NCBI RefSeq assembly: GCF_036250755.1
Contig: NZ_CP109583.1
Coordinates: forward strand, 7,496,001-7,560,000
Direction of reading: 5' to 3'
Length of the DNA: 64,000 nucleotides
Source of the DNA: Streptomyces uncialis
GTDB lineage: Bacteria > Actinomycetota > Actinomycetes > Streptomycetales > Streptomycetaceae
Shown: positions 43,018-51,197 of the stretch, in pieces
How the letters are laid out: every line of letters begins with the position of its first letter
Numbering within the stretch: position 1 is the stretch's first letter
Notes under the pieces: model-generated
Seen by the model: the letters and a program-made list of their open reading frames with translations, nothing else
The model's database searches: none
Told to the model about the DNA's origin: nothing
Made by a program: the position numbers and the translations under genes

Positions 43018-45497
43018 ACCGCCCCCCGCAGATACACGCACCGCAGCTCCGCCGCGATCCGCTCGTCCCCGTCCCGCAGCCACGACCGGCCGGGACCGGG
43101 CAGCGTCTCCCCGAGCACCAGCCGCTCATCGGTGGTCGCGAGCCGCACCAGGCAGTCGAGGAGCGCGGGGGACGCGGTGTCCACGTACACCGGCTTGCGT
43201 TCGTTCGCGGACTTGGCGAAGAACGTGTCCGGCAGGCCGTGCGCCGCGCACAGCCGGGCCGCCGCCAGCAGCCGCTCCGCGTCGCCCGCCGCCTTGCCGA
43301 GCGTCGCCACCGCCTCGGACGGCACCGTCCAGCGGCGCCGGGACAGCACGGCGTTGCCCCAGGTCAGCCGGGGCACATGAGGCAGGTCCGGCAGCCGTGG
43401 GCGACGGATACGGGGCAGCGCCAGGGCCGTGTGGAAGGCGGTGTCCAGTTCGCCGTTGTGGAGCATCAGCGGCCGGTCGTGCCCGGTGGCCCGCAGGGTG
43501 ACACGCTCGCCGTCGCTGTCGACGTACAGCCGGTCGAGGCCGATCCGCGGGGCGTCGTCGCGTTCGCTGGTGCCGCCCAGTTCGAGGACCAGACCCGGGA
43601 ACTCCAGCGGCGGCAGCCCCGTCGTACGGCGCGCGATCACACTGACCATGTCCTGGTCGCCGAGCACCCGGCGGATCGCCGCGTCCCTCCCCGCCCGCAG
43701 CGCGGCCCCGTCCGGATGGAACTGGAGGGCCCAGGGCGTCAGCAGCGCGGCGTCGTGGATGTCCCCCAGCACCAGCGGGGTCCGCCCCGGGACGTAGTCG
43801 TCCAGTCCCGCCGTGTCGATCATGACGTCGACGGAGCACAGCACCGGCGGACCGGCGGGCGCGGGGCGCTCCAGCAGGTCCGCGAGATCCACTTCGGCGG
43901 TGTCCGCGGACATGCCCGTCAGTATGTCCAGCAGCCTTGAGGGAAGCCCCTCGCTGCGCTCGAACGCCAGCCCCTCGCACCGCCGCATCGCGGTCAGCAG
44001 CGGGAACCGGCCGGGGCCCAGCCGCCCGGCCACCTGCCGGCCCGCGAGCGCGCGGGTCAGCTCCGCGTCCTCGGCCAGCAGATCCAGGACCGGGGCCACC
44101 CGCTCCCGCAGATCCCGGGCGAGCCCGCCGCCGAGCCGCAGGTCCAGCGTCCCGGCGGCGGCCTCGTGGACGATGACCCGGTCGTTGTAGAACCGTCCGC
44201 GCCCGGCGATCGCCCGCTCGTCCCGACCCGGGTCCGCCCCGGGCCCGTCGCCTGGGACCGCGTCCCGGGCCAGCCCCAGGAGCCGGGACTGGAGTTCGAC
44301 CTTGTGGTCCGGCGCCGCGTCCGGATAGCGCGCCAGCACCTCCCGTACCCCGGCCACCAGCGCGCGCAGCGCGGGGCTCAGCGCGTCCGGCTCCCGGGCG
44401 AGCCGCCCGGCCAGCCAGCCCACCGGGTCCGCGACGGTCGCGGGCGGCGCGAAGGAATGCGTGAGCAGCCCCCGGGCCACCGCGTCCCGGAACGCCTCGA
44501 CGGCGACCGGCGGTTCCAGGTCCAGGGCCCGCGCCAGCGCGGCGACGTCCCGGACGCCGTCGGCCGCGCCCACCAGCCGCGCCCGGACCGAGGCCCCCGG
44601 CGCGGTACCGGTCGGCGCCAGCCACGACTTGCGGTCCGGCACCAGCGCGGCGACCACCGCGGGGTCCGCGAGCACGGCCTCCTGTATCCGGTCGACGACC
44701 CGCGCCGCGGTGAACGCCGTACGCCACGGCACCCGCTCATGGCCCTCCCACGACCAGCGCGCCACAGCGCCCGGAGCCGGGTCCAGCCGCCCGTAGTTGA
44801 TCGGCCCGAAGAAGCTCATCGTCTCGCACTTGGCGGCGAACCGCTGGGCGTACGAGGCGCTCTGACGGCGCAGCCGCGCCCCCTTGGCCCCCTTGCGCAA
44901 CTCCCGGTAGGCGGGCGGCGACGAGCACACGACGGCCTCCAGGAACCGCTCGTCGGCGGTCATCCGGGCCAGCACACCGGTGACGGCGGCGGACTCCTCG
45001 GCGACCGCCGCCGTGAACAGCTCCCTGGTCCGGGCCAGCCGCCCGGTCAGCTCGTTCCACCCGGCCAGCCACTCCTGCGGGAACGGCGCGTCAGCGGGCA
45101 TCGGACGCCGATTGCGCAGCCTGGCCGCGAGCGCGCGGGGCAGCCGCCGCTCCGGCGCCGCCCGCCGGGCCAGCGCGGCGGCCCGCTCCTCCAGTACGAC
45201 GAGCTCCGCCGCGAGCCGACGGGCGGCGCCGTACCCGAGACGCTCCACCAGCCGCCACGGGAACCCGGCGGTCCGCACCACGAACGTGGGCAGCGTCTCC
45301 CACTCCCCGGCCGCCGCCGGGGCGGCCGTCCGGACGGGGGAGGACCGCCGGGACGGTGCCGGGGCGGGGGACGAGGAGCCGGACGGGACGGGGTCCGGGG
45401 CGCGGGAGTCGGGCGGGAGGGACGGGGTGGGGGAGGGGTGCGAGGTCGTCGGGGAGGGGTGCGAGGTCGTCATCGAACCTTCCGAAGGGGGGTTCAT
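43014..45497 (-). CDS. LanB-like peptide aminoacyl-tRNA ligase candidate 3
   Basis: 827 aa truncated LanB protein. It has a Ser/Pro-rich N-terminal extension of about 60 residues, then TFVVRTAGFPWRLVERLG, KCETMSFFGP (about 223-232) and the C-terminal AVLSRRRW, NERKPVYVDTASP and GETLPGPGRSWLRD signature. No SpaB_C domain. ATG 45497 forms the usual ATGA overlap with the upstream gene; ATG 45473 has a better GGAAGG ribosome site and would omit eight residues. Role as for the other PEARL candidates; the Pro-rich extension is unique to this copy. Confidence 0.84.
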   Translation of the reverse strand: MNPPSEGSMTTSHPSPTTSHPSPTPSLPPDSRAPDPVPSGSSSPAPAPSRRSSPVRTAAPAAAGEWETLPTFVVRTAGFPWRLVERLGYGAARRLAAELVVLEERAAALARRAAPERRLPRALAARLRNRRPMPADAPFPQEWLAGWNELTGRLARTRELFTAAVAEESAAVTGVLARMTADERFLEAVVCSSPPAYRELRKGAKGARLRRQSASYAQRFAAKCETMSFFGPINYGRLDPAPGAVARWSWEGHERVPWRTAFTAARVVDRIQEAVLADPAVVAALVPDRKSWLAPTGTAPGASVRARLVGAADGVRDVAALARALDLEPPVAVEAFRDAVARGLLTHSFAPPATVADPVGWLAGRLAREPDALSPALRALVAGVREVLARYPDAAPDHKVELQSRLLGLARDAVPGDGPGADPGRDERAIAGRGRFYNDRVIVHEAAAGTLDLRLGGGLARDLRERVAPVLDLLAEDAELTRALAGRQVAGRLGPGRFPLLTAMRRCEGLAFERSEGLPSRLLDILTGMSADTAEVDLADLLERPAPAGPPVLCSVDVMIDTAGLDDYVPGRTPLVLGDIHDAALLTPWALQFHPDGAALRAGRDAAIRRVLGDQDMVSVIARRTTGLPPLEFPGLVLELGGTSERDDAPRIGLDRLYVDSDGERVTLRATGHDRPLMLHNGELDTAFHTALALPRIRRPRLPDLPHVPRLTWGNAVLSRRRWTVPSEAVATLGKAAGDAERLLAAARLCAAHGLPDTFFAKSANERKPVYVDTASPALLDCLVRLATTDERLVLGETLPGPGRSWLRDGDERIAAELRCVYLRGAV

Positions 45498-47960
45498 CCG
45501 GGTTCCCGGTGCAGGGCCAGCCGGAACTCCGAGGTCACGGCACGGCCCTGCCTGCGCAGCCACAGCCGGTCCGGCGCCGGACGCATCTCGGTGAGCGCGA
45601 TCCGCTCCGTGCCCGACGCCGTGGCCAGTGCCGCGAGGGTCTCCACCGCGAGCGGGGCGTCGAGATCGACGCCGACCGGCTTCGGCTCACCGCTGATATG
45701 GGCGAAGACGTACCGGGGCAGACCGAGGGCCACCCGCAGCCCCTGCACCGCCCGGAACACCTCGTCCGCCGACGGCTTCCCCGCCCCGGGGCCGAGATCG
45801 GCGGGCGTGATCCACCAGCGGGCACGCTGCGCGATCAGCGCGCCGACACCCCAGCGCGGCATCATCCCGTCGACCACCACCGGCGGCAGCACCGCCGTCG
45901 GCGCGGCGAACGCCCGCAGATGGACATGGTCGTCCTCGCCGGCGTACAGCACGAGTTCACCGTCCGGACCCATCAACCTGGCGCGTGAGCCGTCCAGTTC
46001 GACGCTCAGTGCGGTGACCGGCACGGCACGCGACCGGTCGTCGGTGGCGACCGCGGTGATCTCCACGAACCGGCCCGGGAACCACTCACCCACCAGCCCC
46101 TTGTGACGGCGCCTGCGGATCACGGTCGCCAGCCGCGCCGCGCCGCCCCACGGGGCCAGCCGGTCCCCGAACGCCGCCCGCGTCCCCTCCGGGTCATGGT
46201 CGAACAGCCCCTGGGAACCCCAGGCGAAGACATACGGATGCAGCTCCCCGAGCACCAGCCCCTCCGGCTCACCGCCGGGCCCCGCGGCCTCCAGCATCAG
46301 ATCGGGGCTGACGAACCGCGCCCGGTCCCGCGCCGGGGCCAGCGGCGCCAGCTCCTCCGCCGTCAGCACCGCCGCCGGCGGACCGCCCCCGTCGGTGCGC
46401 ACCGCGTCCGTGACCACCCGGGCCACCTCCGCGGCGAACGCGTCGGCCCGCGCCGTGTACCGGTCGAGCCGCCCCTCGGCGACGGCCGCCGCCGACCGGC
46501 GGATCAGCTCGTCGTACGGCATCCGGCCGACCCCGGCCTCCCGCAGCAGATCCGCGCACAGCTCCGCGCACGCCGACTGGAGCAACTCGCCGTACCGCGC
46601 CGCCACATCGAGGACCGGCGTCAGCTCACGCTCCCAGCGCGCCGCCGTCCCCGCGCCCACCCGGACCGGACCCTGGTCACCCTTCGCGTCCAGCGACACG
46701 ACCATCCGGTCCGCGTACATCCGCCCACCGGCCCGCCGCGCCTCACCCCCCGTCAGCTCGCTGAACGCCGACTCCACGGCCTCCAGCGCCGCCCGCCGCT
46801 TCACCGGACCCTCCGCCTGGGCGTACAGCGCCGCCCGGTGCGCGAGACCCCGCAACGCCCCCGGCCACGGCGTGTCCGCCGCGTACCGGTCGGCGCGCGC
46901 GGTCAGCCAGTCCAGCGGACGCGGCGCGGTCGACGGCGGCTCCGGCCGGTGCCGCAGCGCCCCGGCCCGCTGGAGCCGCTCCACCACCTCCGTCACCTCA
47001 TCGGTGCCGAGCCCCGCGCCCCGCGCGAGCGCCAGCACCGAACGCTCCCCGTCGACCAGGTCCACCACCCTGCGCTGCGCCCCGGTCAGCCGCACCCGGC
47101 GCCCGTCGGGCAGCGTCAGCGAGTCACCGTCATGACGGCACGCCGCGATCCACGACACCGGCAGCCGCCGCGCCACCCGGGGGTCCCGGGCCAGCACCGC
47201 AGCCAGCTCGCACACCGCCCAGAACGCCAGGAACGCCTCCGTCTCCACGGTGCCCGACGAGGTCTCCGGACCCGTCACGACGCCCGCCGCGCCATTGCCC
47301 GCGTCACCCTCCGGCGCGCCGGTCACCTCACCGTGCACCAGCGGACCGAAGAAGCTCGTCGTCTCGTTCTTGGCGCCCAGCCGCTGGCAGTAGAGGTACA
47401 CCCGCCGCAGGAACGCGCGGTCCTTCGCCGTCGGACCTCCCGCGCGCGGCGGCGCCGCGGCGAACCGGTCCACCTCCGCCGCGAACGACGGCGCCAGTTG
47501 CAGCACCGCGTCCAGCAGCCGCTCGTCGTCCAGCACCCGGCGCACCTTCGCCGTCCTGCCGTCCCGCTCGGCGGCGAGCGCCCCGGCCAGCGTGGACCAG
47601 GCCGCCTCACGGGCCCGCCACGCCCCGGTGTACCCGAGGGCGGCGGGCCCGCACCCGGCGAGCGGGCCGTCCAGCGGCCGGCTGCCGGCCGATCCGGCCG
47701 CGCGCCCGGGACAGCAGCCGCAGCAGCTCCCGGTCGCCCGACCCGGCGGCCGAGTCCACCTCGGCGCGCAGCGCGGCCAGCGACAGACCGCGCCGCGCCT
47801 CGAACTCGTCCGCCCGCAGCCGGTAGTCCGCCGCGGCGCCCGCCACGGCCCCGTCCGCGAGATCCGTGAGGAGTTCGACGCCGAACCCCGCGCGCCGCAG
47901 CAGCAGCCGGGGGTACAGGCGCCAGGACGATCCCTCCGCGTGGGTCCCTCCCGTCTTCAC
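45494..47960 (-). CDS. LanB-like peptide aminoacyl-tRNA ligase candidate 4 (frameshifted)
   Basis: A 2467-base span, one base over a multiple of three. The N-terminal part from GTG 47960 reads WRLYPRLLLRRAGFGVELL, as expected for a LanB start. The long frame starting upstream of RRVLDDERLLDAVLQL carries KNETTSFFGP and the C-terminal ALIAQRARWW, GEPKPVGVDLDAPL and EMRPAPDRLWL. The two join if one base is removed near 47681-47692 in a GGCCGGC-rich stretch, giving about 821 aa. Either an assembly error or a recent mutation. It follows the TPR gene by 7 bases. Confidence 0.75.
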
Positions 47961-47967
47961 TCCCGCA

Positions 47968-49803
47968 TCACTCCTGGAAGTTGATCAGGTCGAACGGCCG
48001 GTTGAGTTTGGTGCGCACCCGGGGCAGCAGCCCCGCCGTGTCGCCCTTGGCGATCCGCGCGGCCAGCTCCGCCCCGTCCCCGGGACGGGTCAGACCGCGC
48101 AGCGCCAGCTCACCGAGCGAGCTGTCCGGCGCGGTCCCCGCGGCCTCCGCCCGCCCGACACCCGCGAGCGCCATCCGGTACGGGTCCCCGAGCCGGGCGG
48201 TGAGCTCGACGGCCCGCTCGAAGTGCCCGGCCGCCTCCGCCCGCTGCCCGTCGGCGAGATGCAGCGTCCCGGTCTCCAGCCGGATCTCGGCCTCGTGGAA
48301 GTCGTCGTCGAACTCGGCGGCGCACGCCACCGACCGCGACAGGTCCTCCAGCGCGGCGTCCCGGTCCCCGCACAGCAGGGCGAGCCCCGCCGCCCGGTAC
48401 GCGTGGTGCTTGACGAACGTCGCGTTCCCGGACCCGGCCGCCTCCTTGAACCGCGCCCAGGTGCGCGCGGCCTGCGGATGCCGGCCCGCCTTCTCCTGGA
48501 GCACGCTGATGTTGGAGAACAGATTGACCCGCAGATGGATCGAGCTCGCGTCGTCCAGGCCCTCGATGCACGCCAGCGCCTGCTTCTCGTGCCCGAACGC
48601 GTCCCGCAGCTCCTTCTGCGCGAAGTGCGTGAGCGCGCGCAGATTGTGCAGCCAGCCGCGCTCGCGGCGCACGCTCTTCTCCTCGCCCTCCCGGTGCGGT
48701 ACGGCCGCGAAACCCTGCTCCAGCTCCGCCACCGCGTCCCCGACGTGCCCCAGCCGCTTGGTCAGGGTCAGCGCCGCGTACAGATGCGACTGGGACCGGA
48801 CCTCCGGCGACAGCCGCTCGCCCTCCCGCATCGCCCGGAAGTACGCCAGCGCCTGGTCCTGCCGCCCCCGGAAGGTGGCCTGCACCCCGAGCACCTTGAG
48901 CAGGAACGCCCGTACGTCGTCCGCGGTGCGCAGGATGCCCGGCTCGAACTCGATGGCCTCCGCCTGGAGGTCCTGTTCCCGGGCCGCCGTCAGCAGATCA
49001 CCGACCGAGGCGTCGGGGAAACCGTCGAGCAGCCGTCCGCCGAGCCCGGCGAGGGCCGCCATGGCCTCCCAGTTGCCGGTGAAGAACCCCCGGCGGCAGC
49101 CCGCGAGGACCGCGGTGAGCCGGTCGAAGGCGGTGCCGTCCCCGAAGGCCGCGGCGAACAGCGCCGCCTCCTGGCCGCCCACCGGGTCCGGCCCCGGCCG
49201 GTACGCGGGCAGCTCGGTGCGCAGCGAGGCCACGTCCACGGGCACCCCCATCCGGCGCAGGCACCGGGCGCGTTCGGCCCGGTAGTCCGCCTCGGGGAGC
49301 ACCGGCGGCGCGACCCGCTCCGGCGCGTCCAGCCGCAGCTCGGCACCGGGGCGGGTACGGGAGTGCTCCACCGCGCGCATGAAGCCCCGCAGCGACGAGA
49401 GGTCCGTACCGCCGACCCCGGACAGCTCCAGGGGCCGGCCCAGCTCCTCGGCCCCCGCGCACAGCGCCGCCGCGGCGGTGGCGAGCACCCGGTAGTTCTG
49501 CTCGGACTCCCGGTGCAGCCGCCGCTCGGACGGCGCGAGCGCGATCTCGGCGATCCCGAGGGCGTCCGGTGCCCCGTCCCCGCCCGGGAACAGCTCCGCC
49601 CACTCCGCCGCGTAACGCTCCGGCAGGCCGCCGAACGTGGCCCCCCGCGAACGGAGTTCACCCAGCGCGACCCGCAGCCCCGTGAACGAGGCGGCGGGCC
49701 CGGTGGCCACGTCCACCCGGACGGCGCCCGCACCCACCGGGGGGGAGGTGCGGGCGCCGCCGAGCAGACCGGCCGCCGACGGGTCCGGCGACGGCCTCAC
49801 CAT
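47968..49803 (-). CDS. TPR-rich protein of the PEARL operon
   Basis: 611 aa, helical, with tetratricopeptide-like units from about residue 280 to 560 (for example HPQAARTWARFKEAAGSGNATF, LLCGDRDAALEDLSRSVACA). No signal peptide or DNA-binding domain is evident. It overlaps the precursor gene stop by 7 bases, so it is made in step with the peptide. It could be a peptide-handling scaffold that brings the ligases and oxidases together, or a regulator. Position as the second gene, next to the precursor, favours a scaffold (inference). Confidence 0.75.
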   Translation of the reverse strand: MVRPSPDPSAAGLLGGARTSPPVGAGAVRVDVATGPAASFTGLRVALGELRSRGATFGGLPERYAAEWAELFPGGDGAPDALGIAEIALAPSERRLHRESEQNYRVLATAAAALCAGAEELGRPLELSGVGGTDLSSLRGFMRAVEHSRTRPGAELRLDAPERVAPPVLPEADYRAERARCLRRMGVPVDVASLRTELPAYRPGPDPVGGQEAALFAAAFGDGTAFDRLTAVLAGCRRGFFTGNWEAMAALAGLGGRLLDGFPDASVGDLLTAAREQDLQAEAIEFEPGILRTADDVRAFLLKVLGVQATFRGRQDQALAYFRAMREGERLSPEVRSQSHLYAALTLTKRLGHVGDAVAELEQGFAAVPHREGEEKSVRRERGWLHNLRALTHFAQKELRDAFGHEKQALACIEGLDDASSIHLRVNLFSNISVLQEKAGRHPQAARTWARFKEAAGSGNATFVKHHAYRAAGLALLCGDRDAALEDLSRSVACAAEFDDDFHEAEIRLETGTLHLADGQRAEAAGHFERAVELTARLGDPYRMALAGVGRAEAAGTAPDSSLGELALRGLTRPGDGAELAARIAKGDTAGLLPRVRTKLNRPFDLINFQE

Positions 49804-49949
49804 GAACGGGTCTCGGCGAGCGCCAGGGCCAGCGGAGCGATCTTGTTCTCCACCTCGTCCAGGTCGAAGTCGATGTCGTCCAGATCCGCGAGCTCGTCGG
49901 TCCCGGTCTCCGCGTCCGACGTCTGCTCGGTCAGTTCAAGCTCGCTCAT
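49797..49949 (-). CDS. precursor/carrier peptide ending in Trp
   Basis: 50 aa. The peptide is very acidic in its first two thirds (repeats of DELADLDDIDFDLDEVENK), then IAPLALALAETRSW at the C-terminus. No Cys, so it is not a lanthipeptide core. Carrier peptides of PEARL systems are short acidic leaders extended at the C-terminus, and in ammosamide-type systems the carrier ends in Trp. ATG 49949 is the start; a longer frame to 50054 is possible but lacks leader-like sequence. An ATG-GAC-CCG-TCA-TGA mini-frame overlaps the start, and AAAGGG lies upstream. Confidence 0.85.
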   Translation of the reverse strand: MSELELTEQTSDAETGTDELADLDDIDFDLDEVENKIAPLALALAETRSW

Positions 49950-50024
49950 GACGGGTCCATCCCTTTCGATCGCGTTCCAGTGGTTCGGGATCATTGGCCG
50001 AACCACGTCGGTTGGGGCTCTCCT

Positions 50025-50137
50025 ATCGTGTGCAAACGGCTTCCGCGGTCCCACCGCAATCCAGGGGGAACTTTCTCCTCCGGCGCACCCGCTCCCGACC
50101 AGCGGTTCTCTCCGCCGCCGCGGATGAACTACTCACC
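50025..50137 (-). promoter_or_regulatory. PEARL-operon promoter, three conserved blocks
   Basis: Read leftward, the blocks are GGTGAGTAGTTC (50137-50126), GGAGAAAGTTCC (50078-50067) and GCACACGAT (50033-50025). The same three blocks occur upstream of the antiporter-halogenase operon with exactly the same spacing. GCACACGAT ends 76 bases before the precursor ATG and is a plausible -10 region. The two upstream blocks resemble each other (GAGTAGTTC, GAGAAAGTTC) and may be activator sites. Confidence 0.65.
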
Positions 50138-50299
50138 TCGCCCCGATGGATTCCACCCAGCGGCGGCGCGGGGTGACGCGCGTCGCCACACCCGCGTTCA
50201 TCCGCCCGTCACCGTGGGGCGCGCTTGGCGGAAAATGAGAAGCTCCCCTCCGCGAGCAGCCCCCGCCCACGAACGGCGGCACAGGAACAAGGGCCGCCA

Positions 50300-50740
50300 A
50301 CCGGGGAGTACCCAGGGGCGCGAGGAACTGCGCACCCACCGAGCGACGGCACAGGAACAAAGTGCGCCCAGCACAGGAAACCCAGGGGCGCGAGGAACCG
50401 CGCACCCCACGAACGACGGCACAGGAACAAAGTGCGCCCAGCACAGGAAACCCAGGGGCGCGAGGAACCGCGCACCCACGAACGACGGCACGGGAACGAA
50501 GCGCGCCCAGCACAGGAAACCCAGGGGCGCGGGGAACTGCGCACCCACGAACGGCGGCACAGGAACGAAGCGCGCCCAGCACAGGCAACCCAGGGGCGCG
50601 AGGAACCGCGCACCCCACGAACGGCGGCACAGGAACAAAGTGCGCCCAGCACAGGAAACCCAGGGGCGCGAGGAACCGCGCACCCCACGAGCGACGGCAC
50701 AGGAACAACGTGCGCCCGGCACAGCGAACCCGGGGGCCCG
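50300..50740 (-). repeat. 69-70 bp tandem repeat, dispersed repeat cluster 3
   Basis: Six clear copies plus a degenerate seventh. The CCCAGGGGCG element recurs at 50311, 50381, 50451, 50520, 50589 and 50659, with a diverged copy at 50729. Each unit contains GCGCGAGGAACCGCGCACCC or close variants, an imperfect hairpin. Inverted relative to clusters 1 and 2, but in the sense orientation of the leftward halogenase operon that ends at 50760. No credible gene. Confidence 0.9.
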
Positions 50741-50759
50741 GCCCGGAGAGGGGGCCGGA

Positions 50760-51197
50760 CTACCGCCCCCTCACCCCCACCGGGCGGACCCGCACCACGG
50801 CCGGGTGCCCCACCCGGAACGCGGAGGGCCCGCCCATGATCCGATCGATGTCGTCCCCGTACTTCGCGAGAAACCCCGGAAGCGTGGGCGGCACGCCCAC
50901 CAGCACCTCGGCCCGCCCCCGGAACACCACGATGTCCCGCCCGAACTCCCCACCGTCGAAATGCAGGGTGACCTCCGGCCGGGCCCGGATGTTCCGGACC
51001 CGGCGCGACCCCGTGTCGTTGTACACGGTGAACCCGTCGTCCTCGTCCCAGTGGAACCACACCGGATTGGGCTCCGGGAACCCCTCGTCGGACACCGTGG
51101 ACAGCCACACGACCCGCTCCCGCGCGAGCCGCCGCCGCACCCGCGCCCCGTACTCGCCCGAGGCGTCCGGCAGCACCCGCTCCAGCGGCCTGGTCAT
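50760..51197 (-). CDS. PPOX/F420-type flavoprotein of the halogenase operon
   Basis: 145 aa split-barrel protein of the Rv3369-like F420/PPOX class. It contains RERVVWLSTVSDEGFPEPNPVW, DGFTVYNDTGSRRVRNIRARPEVTLHFDG and a C-terminal FRVGHPAVVRVRPV. It likely uses FMN or F420 to oxidise or reduce a pathway intermediate, or assists flavin supply. ATG 51197 forms an ATGA overlap with the halogenase stop. It is the last gene of the operon, and repeat cluster 3 follows. Confidence 0.85.
   Translation of the reverse strand: MTRPLERVLPDASGEYGARVRRRLARERVVWLSTVSDEGFPEPNPVWFHWDEDDGFTVYNDTGSRRVRNIRARPEVTLHFDGGEFGRDIVVFRGRAEVLVGVPPTLPGFLAKYGDDIDRIMGGPSAFRVGHPAVVRVRPVGVRGR

Noticed and set aside
30573..47960. 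Classical class I lanthipeptide cluster
   Set aside because: No LanC, no SpaB_C domains in the LanB-like proteins, and the precursor has no Cys.
50300..50740. CRISPR array
   Set aside because: The whole 69-70 bp unit repeats without unique spacers, and no cas genes are present.
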